Positions 1-12,900 of a stretch of DNA of 64,000 nt are shown here, piece by piece. The number at the start of each line of letters is the position of its first letter. The stretch's first letter is position 1. The notes under the pieces were generated by a model. That model worked only from the letters and a program-made list of their open reading frames with translations. It searched no databases and had not been told where the DNA came from. Both the position numbers and the translations under genes were made by a program. The stretch lies in contig JAZGTH010000065.1 in assembly GCA_036877525.1 (NCBI GenBank), forward strand, positions 4,127,001 to 4,191,000, read 5' to 3'. Source of the DNA: Chromobotia macracanthus (Eukaryota > Chordata > Actinopteri > Cypriniformes > Botiidae).

Positions 1-508
1 AAGAGAAATTAATTGGGAGGGAGGGGTTAAAAAGGAGAGCTTAGTAATGTCACTTGAAAGTTAAACTTGTTTCAGTGGTGAAGCTTAATATTACATTTTA
101 ATTAAAGATTACAAGATTCGTTTTTTGGAAAACATTGATGAATTGTGCACAGTGAGACCAGGTATGTGTATTAATTAAACAAAGAGGGTCAATTTTGATT
201 TCTCATTGACTTTTAAGTTTGTTTTATTATTTGGTATTATTTTGTTGGGTTTGTTTTAGCCACTGATATACGTATACTGTAATTCAATTCTATTTATATA
301 CATTTACATATATTTCCTTTTATGCATATTTCCAATGTTGCTTTGCTTCAGAGCAGCTTTACATATAATATACATATACACTGTAGACCCTCTAATCCTC
401 AATAAATCAAGCATAGAAATGAAACATGGGTTCTTCACATGGAGATGTTAATGTTGTTATAATGTAAGTACAAACATTTTAAACAGTGAACTGTCGGTTA
501 TGTTTCAG
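1..508 (+). other. 3' part of the last cln6 intron
   Basis: AT-rich sequence ending in a pyrimidine-rich acceptor (TTTCAG, last base 508) directly before the recognised cln6 exon. No coding signal seen. The gene's upstream exons lie outside the window. Confidence 0.6.
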
Positions 509-776
509 GTATCTGATTACTGAGGGCCAGATCTTTGTCCTGTTTATCTTCACCTTTTTTGCCATGGTTGCCACTGTGATGCGTCAGAGACGGATGGGGT
601 TCAAGCTGGACAGCAATGGCCGTTTTCTCTTCTATAACTTCATCATTACTCTGGGTTTAGTGCTGATTTGGGTCACATATCTGTGGAATGATGAAGTTTT
701 ACGCAAAAAATATCCTGGTATCATCTATGTTCCAGAGCCTTGGGCCTTTTATACCTTACACATCAAAAGCAGTTAA
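509..776 (+). CDS. cln6: CLN6 transmembrane ER protein, terminal coding exon (partial)
   Basis: C-terminal exon of CLN6, a multi-pass endoplasmic reticulum membrane protein needed for lysosomal function; loss in humans causes a neuronal ceroid lipofuscinosis. The exon opens after TTTCAG with the third base of a split codon and encodes 88 residues. It begins [19 protein letters not shown], carries the KLDSNG motif, and ends in the family's highly conserved tail ([20 protein letters not shown]) followed by TAA at 774-776. Two hydrophobic segments match the last two membrane spans. Human CLN6 ends almost identically, so the C-terminus is complete; all earlier exons are outside the window. An in-frame GTG just upstream is intronic, not a start. 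In human and here CLN6 is followed by CALML4. Confidence 0.93.
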
Positions 777-1001
777 AACAGTTGCTTCCCAGACATATTA
801 AATCTAAACTGTATTTCATTTATAATGAATTTTCCACTAATCTCTTAAACGTATCTTAATTTGTAAGCAGACTGACTGAAAAAGAAAGAGACTTAATACT
901 TAAAGTTCTGGTGTTGAATTTGGGATTTCAAATTGCATGTTTGTAATTTTTTCATCATAACCTACTAAACAGTTGTTGCATTTATGTATTTGCTGTATAT
1001 G

Positions 1002-1007
1002 AATAAA
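1002..1007 (+). terminator. cln6: cln6 polyadenylation signal
   Basis: AATAAA 226 bases after the cln6 stop. The stretch 777-1000 is an AT-rich 3' UTR with no other feature seen. Confidence 0.65.
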
Positions 1008-1009
1008 GA

Positions 1010-1234
1010 TGACACTTGTTAGACCCCCTGAAAATACATGTTTGAGTTATTAAGTGTGACCATTATGAGCTGCACCTGCTGGGACTGACAGTATAATGTG
1101 ATAGGTGGAATCCTATATCAATGTTTCTATGACAACAAGGCTATCAGTTACGTCAACACCACAGTGGACTTTAGTTTCTACAGGTAATCCAAAGGAAGTG
1201 AGTTCTTTCCTGAACAACTGAAACGTGTATAGAC
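1010..1234 (+). promoter_or_regulatory. calml4 upstream region
   Basis: Only about 230 bases separate the cln6 poly(A) signal from the calml4 start codon, so the calml4 promoter must lie here or inside the cln6 3' end. It contains a weak RFX X-box-like stretch at 1123-1136 (GTTTCTATGACAAC, about 11 of 14 positions) about 100 bases before the ATG, and TTACGTCA at about 1148-1155, a CRE/ATF-type motif. No clear TATA box was seen. Confidence 0.3.
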
Positions 1235-2330
1235 ATGGTGAGCTCAATGTTGTTTTTTCGTACATTTTATTCTAGTTTCTATTCTAATGGCTTAATTTTT
1301 AACTGATATGGTTTTAACCCATTTACAGGCAAAATTCTTATCACAAACACAGATTGATGGTAAGCTGTATTAAACTGCAATACGTGCTACTGCTTTGTAA
1401 TCTAAAGAATTTCTTACTGTGCTGTAATTTACTTTTCAGAGTTCAAAGAATGTTTTTCCCTTTATGACAAGAAGCGAAAGGGAAAGATTGATGCCAAAGA
1501 CCTTATCACGGTCATGCGCTGCCTGGGTACAAGTCCCACTTATAACGAAGTGGACAGACATCTGCAAGTGCACAAAATAGGTAACATTTTCATAGACCTC
1601 ATAACAAACATATTACATGATGATCTACCATGTATCTAGCAAGTATTTCAATGGCTTGTGCAATGTGCTCTCATAGTGTAAACACACAATATATTCATGT
1701 AATATTTATTTTGGTAATTGCTTAAGGGCCTATTGAAACACACCTAACACACAAATTGAAGAATTTTAATTTGTCTGAATTCTTTTATTTCTTAATGTTA
1801 GTTAATATACATTATCTGCTGTATCTTCACCGCAGATAAGATGGGGGAGCTGGACTTTTCTACGTTTCTAACCATGATGCACAGACAGATGCAGCAAGAA
1901 GATCCTAAGACTGAAATTCTGGAGGCTATGCGCATGACAGACAAACACAAGAAGGGCTACATTCTGGCCTCTGAGCTGCGTGCCAAACTCACCGGCCTGG
2001 GAGAAAAGCTCACCGATAAAGAAGGTGCACATCATCTGAGATTCAGCTTCTGGTTTACATTGATATATTTTAAGCTCTTTCCGCATGAAATTTAATTTGG
2101 ATTGAATTTATAGAGATGAAACCTGTTCATAGGGGCAGTGTGAACTAAATTTTTGTCTAATGACAAAAGCCTTTAATCTACTGAGGAAATGTGTTATTTA
2201 ACTGTTTTAATTGTTTGGCAATTATTTTTCAGTGGATGCACTTTTTAAGGAGGCTAATGTTGGACCTGATGGACTTATTCACTATGAGGAGTTCACCAGA
2301 ATGGTCACGCTTCCTACAGTTGACTACTAA
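1235..2330 (+). CDS. calml4: calmodulin-like protein 4
   Basis: Five exons join in frame: 1235-1237 (ATG only), 1329-1359, 1440-1580, 1836-2024, 2233-2330. The CDS is 462 nt, 153 residues, the family's usual length. The start is MAKFLSQTQIDEFKECFSLY and the end LPTVDY, matching vertebrate CALML4 (human starts AKFLSQDQINEYKECFSLY). Four EF-hand helices are recognisable, but the loops (DKKRKGKIDAKD, DKHKKGYILASE and others) lack the regular acidic ligands, so calcium binding is probably lost. In mammals CALML4 is a myosin light chain (MYO7B) in the brush-border intermicrovillar adhesion complex. A first exon holding only the initiator ATG is typical of the calmodulin family. Every junction is GT-AG. 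Confidence 0.94.
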
Positions 2331-2484
2331 TGAATGTCTGTAGAAGACTGGATTGGACTCTAATCCTAAATTTATCTACTGGCGAGAATGGAATATTTTG
2401 TTGTTCTGTGTACACTATATATAAAATAACAATTGATAAATGCAAAACAAAAAACTTTTGTAGGCTTTCTGATCTCAGTATTTA

Positions 2485-2497
2485 CCACTAGATGGCA
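2485..2497 (+). promoter_or_regulatory. CTCF-like motif between convergent genes
   Basis: CCACTAGATGGCA fits the CTCF core CCASYAGRKGGC at every position. It lies between the converging 3' ends of calml4 and tex9. Sequence match only. Confidence 0.35.
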
Positions 2498-2537
2498 ATC
2501 ATTATGTTATGTATGTATATGTAGCAGGATCGACACT

Positions 2538-2543
2538 TTTAAT
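2538..2543 (-). terminator. tex9: candidate tex9 poly(A) signal (ATTAAA)
   Basis: TTTAAT on the plus strand reads ATTAAA on the minus strand, 136 bases past the tex9 stop. No AATAAA was seen for tex9 between its stop and the calml4 stop. Confidence 0.35.
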
Positions 2544-2561
2544 ATTTAGTATATAGTTCAC

Positions 2562-2567
2562 AATAAA
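2562..2567 (+). terminator. calml4: calml4 poly(A) signal
   Basis: AATAAA 232 bases past the calml4 stop. A second AATAAA at 2663-2668 is possible and lies about 11 bases from the tex9 stop codon. Confidence 0.6.
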
Positions 2568-2678
2568 ATATTTCATTGAGAAAATCATCCAACAAACATC
2601 TTATCCAGTGAATGGTTTCTTGCTCTTGACAGTTTTGTACAAACTGGAATAACGTTATATGTAATAAACATTGGAACC

Positions 2679-6022
<3,344 letters not shown>

Positions 6023-6043
6023 GTTTTGAAGCGGAGAGACGCC

Positions 6044-6056
6044 GTTGCTAAGCAAC
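6044..6056. promoter_or_regulatory. RFX X-box motif upstream of tex9
   Basis: GTTGCTAAGCAAC is a nearly perfect inverted repeat of the RFX X-box form GTTGCY(N)RGCAAC. It starts 22 bases upstream of the tex9 ATG. X-boxes near start sites are the classic binding sites of RFX factors and mark many ciliary genes. Confidence 0.7.
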
Positions 6057-6441
6057 AACACGAGCCGCCGAGTTCCCTTTTCCCTCCGAGACGAGCAGCT
6101 TTTAGTTCATTGGTCGTCCAGTCATGTTTTCCTTTTATCTATATTTATTAACTGTTAGTTCAGTTGTATTTAGTTTTTTTTCCAGTCATACATTCAGTTC
6201 TCAACTTAAAACTGCAATAACATGAAATGCTTCAAATATTGCGCATGATCATTGAGTTTATTTGACTGGTAAGCAAAATCATATATATATAAAATAGGCA
6301 TGTCACGGCCAGCTCTAAAAGAGCCGATCTTATGTTTTTTTAAACTGTGTTACTCATAATGAAAACAAATAACCACTGAAACAATTTACTTAAGTTGAGC
6401 CAGTTGCATCTTTATCTTAGGGGCTTCCGATGACGGCACAG

Positions 6442-6453
6442 TGCGCATGCGCG
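6442..6453. promoter_or_regulatory. NRF1 binding palindrome
   Basis: TGCGCATGCGCG matches the NRF1 consensus YGCGCAYGCGCR. It lies about 318 bases upstream of the rfx7 ATG in a CpG-containing stretch, a typical position for this activator in bidirectional vertebrate promoters. Confidence 0.6.
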
Positions 6454-6770
6454 GCTACAGCGGCTTACTTAGTGGTCGTTTGTAAGCTAGTAGGTGGTGT
6501 CTGGACCCGCTGCAGCTCGAAGTATTACCCTGTGCCCGCCCCGTGTGTGTGTGTATAGTGTTTGCTGTTGATACACATGCTGGGATAGCGCCACTGCAAA
6601 CACCAACTTTGATTTACCATCGTTATCTATTACACCCGAGTCCGGTTTGTCCGTGAAGCCAACAGGACATGATCGTGATGTACTGTTTTCGGGGTAAAGC
6701 TTCATTCTGGAGGTTCAGGCTAAGGCCTTCTTGTTAAATCCCGTCATTCTCTCTTCTGAGTCCCATCGCG

Positions 6771-9704
6771 ATGACTGATGATCAGCAGCGGTCCGTACAG
6801 CCCCAACAATGTGGCGCTGGAATAGGAGCATCGCATTCCCTGGTTCAGGGTTTGCAAGGGGCTGAGGCGAATGCATTGCAGCTTAAAATAAAGAGCTCAA
6901 TCTGGTAAGTGCTGTCGGCAATATTAGCCAGTAAGTGTGTGTTGGATATGTGGTGAGGAAATGTGGTGTAAATGCCCCATCCGCTTCCATTGGTCAATGA
7001 CTCGGGGCTGCAGGGACTTATTCATGTGCCTTTGAGCGCGTGCGTTTATTGTGGGAGCAACTTGACGAGTTCATTTATCAAAGTTGATCTTTTGTAAAGT
7101 GTAATTGAAGCTTGTTAAATAAGCAGATCGTACATACACGTGAAGCACGAAACGCTGGGGTCGTATGTGTCGTTTCTTGGCTGACAGGGACGACGTAGTG
7201 CTTATCAATGGGTTGTGAGCTGATATTTTGTTGCTTGAGAAAGGAATGGGCAGCAGATCGCTTGAGACCTCGGATTTGGTGCCCGAGGAATGGTGAACAT
7301 GAATTTAAAAGACCCGGGTGTACAAAGAATATATGCCACTATTATAATCTTGTTTTCTGAGCATTGTGTTCCAATGACTGTGTTTATGCACCTAAAGATG
7401 AAGACATCTTGAAACACAGCTATGTCTCGGTTATTTATAAATATAGCAGCAGAATGAATACATAACTTCCGTGCATAGTCAAGTACGCCACATTCTCAGT
7501 TCTTGCTTTAAGGCAGTAGGTTTACTTAGAATACATTATTGGTGGTGCACGTTTTTTTCTCTTTTTCTCTTTCTTGAAAACGCTGACACGATTATTTGGC
7601 AGCCTCCCCCTCACCACCACCCTTGTTTTTGCATGTTGAGACATGCACTTAAAGCCATGCATCTGCAGAAGCCGCAGATCTGCACTGTACGTCCACTCTC
7701 AGGTTCAGTTCCCTTCATTTCATCCCTCTCTTGACTTGATTTGCGTGCTAGAAAGTGAATCCACCGAAATTCAGTTTCCCCTGTGTGATCGGGCAGACAG
7801 TACACCCTGCATGTAGTACTGTACATGTGGGTTTCAGCAGTGTATAATGCTTCACACTGACAAACACCTTATATGTTTACCTTATTAAATGTCAGATACA
7901 TCTTCAGGATTGCCAATATATTGATTACAGCAACAGCCTTTTTTAATAAAAAATCATGCGTGTAGAATTTTGTTTTTAGGCATATCTAGATGTTGTAGAC
8001 ATTATTTTGTGTCAGTGTTGTTGAGTTGAGGCTCATATGAGAGGTTGAGTGCCTTGTAGCACATTCCTTGTTGCTCGTCATTTATTGAATCTGATATGGA
8101 TGCTATTCCACAGCTTTGGAACCCATGAATGTTGAACTTGAGCAGATGTGTAGATGACAGCGAGTGCTTCCCTTCCCTCAGAGCAGAGCTATAAAGGTTA
8201 GCCCTGTTCATCTGATAGCTGATACCCCTGGTCTGATTTTGGCATGCTGGTTGGCTCACGTTGTGGAAATAAACAGGGTATTTGTCACTTGTGCTGGCAA
8301 GCCTTGTGGAAAGAGATTGGGATTTGCCAATAGTACAAAATGTTTGTCAGTAATGGGAAAGTCTTTTAATTGATGTTGATGGTGGAGATTATTAGAATTA
8401 TTAAAGATTATTAGCAAGTTGCTATTCAGTTGGTGTTTCTTGGGATTTCACAGACCAATGAAGTCCCACCTAGTGAAGAGAAATAATTTAATGTAATGTC
8501 CAAACAGACCAGCAGAGGGCCGGTCTGTTTAATAATTCTAAAATTGTTTTAGAATTATTCTGACTTTCTGTACAATTTTGTGATTTAGCTTTTTGGTATT
8601 ATGGGATTAAATCATCGTATCTTGGTTTACACTGTATCTGTCAGATAATTTTAGATTTACAGCATTTACCAAAATACATTTCAGTTTTAGGGGATTGATT
8701 TTTTTGGCTGTCCGTGTGTACATGCATGTTGATGTGTGTGTGTTTATCTACATGTGAAGGGAAATGGAATGAAATTGGGAGGAGGGGATGAGATCCAAAC
8801 ATAATGGTTATAATCACCTTCAAAGAGAATGAAAAATGAGCCATAGCGCTTCTGGCAAAAAGCCCAGTTGTTTTAACCAAGCTGCAGTCTTTGAGAACCG
8901 CTCACAACTGCTGCCTCGGCACTGTTAGACAATTCTGTTTTGGTTTGCCCTACATTTTAATTAATGTTTAACAACAGAAGGATCAATGTCAGTGGTTTAG
9001 CTACATAAATGTTATTAGGCCTGCATAATGCACTTAGTTCCAAGAAAGGTAAGGTTTCTTGTTTAAAAATGCATTTAGTAAACTAGTCATGTAGTTATGT
9101 GTGTAGTAATACACTGGCACACAGATGAAGGACCAGAATAGTAACAAAACCAAAAATGTTAGTTATATATGTATATATGTTTTACAAAGAATGAGGATAT
9201 GACATGGCAGTAGGTAAATTATGTATTTATCAATAAAGAAAATCAAAGTAAAACTAATGTTACTGCAGGAATGTTTTTGAGAGAACAAATCTTAAATAAA
9301 ATCTTTATTTAAGATTGTTTAAAATCTCACTTTAATCTCACTTTAGTGGTTCACACAGGAGGAGTTCAGCAGGTTCAGTGGACGTATCTGTCTGTGAGGG
9401 AGGGAGAGAGAGAATGTGTTCATATAGAGTGATAGATAGAGCCACCTCAGCTTTCTTATCCCCATTCTCGCACCCATACACTGATGCACAAATATTGTAC
9501 ATGTAGGTCATGCTGACTAGCAGTAATTTTAGTCTCTGTTGTGAAGTCCGGCTGTTCTCAGCCAGCACTGCTCATATGGAATTATCTCTTAAAGCCCACA
9601 GTCTATCACCTTCTGCCCTGCGTGACCTTATTGAAGTGCAAAAGATGGAGACATCCACCACGATGCGATCCCTTCCTGACTGTGACACAGTGACCCCTCC
9701 CTTA

Positions 9705-9736
<32 letters not shown>

Positions 9737-9937
9737 AGGCAGTTGTTTATGTTTCTGTTATCATTCGGACCTATGAGGCCAGCTGGAGGAGGGGTTTTAG
9801 GGGGAGGGGCAGTGACTGTCAGACAGGATAGAAGTCCGGATTAAGGCAGGCCACTGTTTACAGGAAAAAACACAGACATTAACTCTGTTTATTTATGATA
9901 TTAAGTTTTTGTTATTAATAAAATATATATACATACA

Positions 9938-9968
<31 letters not shown>

Positions 9969-12900
9969 GTATTTTTTTTTTTTTTTTTCTATAGCCATGT
10001 AGTTATTACCAATAATTACATGAAATTTAAAATACAGTGTTAATCCATGTTAGTATTGGGGGGGCTTTTCCAACCCTCACTGCTCCCTTTATGCTCCCTT
10101 TGCTTTATGATTCCAGTAAGGGTGCCACCACAAAACGTCAGTTCATTTGACATCCCAGACTAAAAAGCTTTACCCATTTTGCATGAACAGACGATGTTTG
10201 CCCCGAAAATATACCAAAAAGTTGCCAGCTGTTTTCTTTTGGGTCAGTTTATAAAACACAATAAAGGCGATAGATTTTTTTTGGCAACACTAATCTACAA
10301 GGAACTATAATCAAATGTTTGTTTGAACTACAGCCGGGTGGATGAGATCCTGTATGCTGATTGGTTTAAAGTAATTTGTTCTTTTCTTTTATAGTGACTG
10401 TATCTGTGTATCAGAAGAAGACTACTAATGGTGTTAAGGGTTTGGTGCTGGTGATAACATGTTTAGCTCATTAAGTCCCAATCAGAACCAGCCTAATCAT
10501 GACACAGAATGTTTTCCACAGGAAGTGACATGTCTTAACTGGGGGGGGGGGTGATCCATTACTTGCCTCAAGACTACCTAGAGACAGATTATTCAGAGCT
10601 AAAAGGCACATGGTAGCAAACTGCAACCTGCCTAGTAACAGTTCATTAGCCTTGACCTCTCATTCTCTCTTAGAGACAGTTCACAAATGTCCAACTTGCT
10701 CTCTAAGAATGCATACGCTGTTTGGATTTGGATTGAGACGTAAGCCTAAAAGGTTTTATATTGGATTTAGAAGTCAATCCTGAAACAAACATCTTGATTG
10801 GACGTCCTGTAATCAAAAGCCAGTGTATGTTGTGTATGTTAAGATACACAACATAATGCATGTTCTTGTAGCACAGTTGGTAGAGCATTTGTGTTAGCAG
10901 TGGAAAAGGTTGTGGGTTCAAGTCCCAGGGAGCCTGGGACAAATGCAGCCTAAATAAAGTGTAACTTGCTTTGGATAAAAGCGTCTGCCAAATGCATAAA
11001 TGTAAAATTGTGCTGTGACTGACTGTTAATAGAACATAATGTCATGAAAATCATCTGGTTTTATTATGGAAGCTTTTCTAAATAAGAACCAGTTATTAAA
11101 CTGCAACACGTTATTAAAGTTGTGTTAAACCTCAGTCTTATTACAGATTGACCTATGATTCTAACAGAATGTACTCAATGTCTTTTAAAGGTTAAAATTT
11201 TTATATACTATAGTCATCACAAGGAAACCATCCTTACATTGTTCTGTATATAGATTCCATACTGGTTCATACCAGTCTCTCAAATATCCCAGTGGTCATT
11301 CTGATTGGTGGGAATATTTATACATCATCTGTGTAACGGAACATTAATGCAAGATACTTTTTCTGTTCATGACCACATGTGTTCCTGAGGATATATTAGG
11401 TTAAGCTATACAGGTCTGCCGGGTTGGAGGATGGAAAGATGTTTTGAATGCCATTGATTTATTAATAAAGCCTGCTTTATGAATGTTGTTCAAGTCACCC
11501 TTGTGTAATACTGATTTACCATTTCTTTCTCTTTTTTTCCAGCAAAGCTGTACAATCAAAAGTAGACTGCATTTTGGTGAGTATTTTTATATATACATTT
11601 AAAATATATGTACGTATGTCATACACTGCCTCTGCTATCACAAATATGTCCCCTCATGTTTGCAGACCCCTCTGTAACTCCTATAGACCCCTCTGTGACT
11701 CCTCTCCTCAAAATTAACACGCAATCAAAATTTACTTTGGCCAGTTGGTCTGCATCTTTTTATAGGAGTTGTAACATAATGCATAATTTAAATTGCATTG
11801 TAAAAATGATAGCCAGTCTATTATGTTAATCTTACATAAGCAACATCAGCGAATCAGATCTAAGAGATCCAAATGGTCTCCAAATGACCAGTGGCAGTGT
11901 AGGAAAGCTAGGGGGAAAAAAAGAAAGTTCTGAAGTGGCATTAAACCTGGAATAACAATAATATGTATTGTACCAGGGTCATTGTGTGCCAGTCCAGTGA
12001 GAACTTCACTATGCCATGGCCCATAGGACTCACAGGTCTCAGGCCTGTCAAAGCTGGATAGAATAAAGGCATCAGCCATAGATTTTTAAAATGTGGACAT
12101 GGGCAGTTCATCCTAAAATGTTATTTTTCAGTTAAATGTAGGATAGGCGATTAGCAGCAGCAAACTAACTTTAAAAGAGTCCACCCTGCCTTTAGAGCAC
12201 TCTCCAAAGCCACGCCCCCTTCTATAGTGTGTGGAGGTATGCAAATACAGCTTGATTGGCACGTCCTGCCATTACATTCGAACTGAAGTATATTTAGACC
12301 ACTTTACTTAGTGATTGCTGTCAGGATGTGAAGAGACTTTTAACCAGCATAAAAAAATACTTCTAGAGAAGATCACTAAGCCATAGTTTTCTGGGAGCTT
12401 GACTGCCACACATGTTTTCAAGGAAGCTTAGACATGAAGATATTACTGATACTAATATGATTACTGATGTAATATATGTTGACATTAGTCCAGTACTATC
12501 ATAAGTGAAAGTAAGTGTTTTCAGGGCAAAATTTCAGCAAGATTTGATTAGGGGCACTAATGTTTGTAATATTGCAATCTTAAATCTTAAAAATTATGTT
12601 GTAGGAATGAATGGTTGTTTATTCATGGCAGTTCACATGAGGTAAAGTAGGGCTGCAGCTATTAAATGTGTTGAGTTGCGGGAGGTGATGTGTGAGGAGA
12701 AAAGAAAGTGACAGCGGTCTGTTAATGGCCCCTCACACAAAATACTCTCAAGGTTTTAGCCAGGGTGCCGTGTCTGTGCCTCACCTCCTCTGTCCTCCCC
12801 CTTCCTCTCTGCTCGCCTCTTCTGACCTCTGCAGGATGTTGCCAACTCTCGCTGAGTCTTGCGTCAGACTTCACTCATAAAACTTTAATTCCATAGTATA

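Larger units (their letters stand above)
6023..6770. promoter_or_regulatory. tex9/rfx7 bidirectional promoter region
   Basis: The tex9 and rfx7 start codons face away from each other 748 bases apart, so both promoters and 5' UTRs share this stretch. It has two GC/CpG-richer parts (about 6030-6110 and 6420-6720) around an AT-rich middle. It contains an X-box (6044-6056), an NRF1 palindrome (6442-6453), and a TGACG half-CRE at about 6431. No TATA box was recognised, which fits housekeeping-type CpG promoters. Confidence 0.65.
6905..11542 (+). other. rfx7 intron 1
   Basis: A 4.6-kb intron with no supported gene; ORFs inside it are not family-like. It holds a CTCF-like site and hairpin at 8509-8559, a 13-bp hairpin at 9288-9316, a CT run at about 9707-9737, a TA/CATA run followed by a T run (about 9922-9988), a G run at about 10542-10551, and a SINE at 10864-11006. 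Confidence 0.6.

Noticed and set aside
486..508. GTG start for the cln6 ORF
   Set aside because: The residues before the conserved YLITEG block are intron plus acceptor; this is a terminal exon, not a complete gene.
9288..9316. 13-bp hairpin in rfx7 intron 1 as a terminator or small RNA
   Set aside because: AT-rich and in an intron, with nothing else to support a function.
10864..10940. True tRNA gene
   Set aside because: tRNA-like boxes are followed by the conserved SINE tail, and no complete cloverleaf was found.
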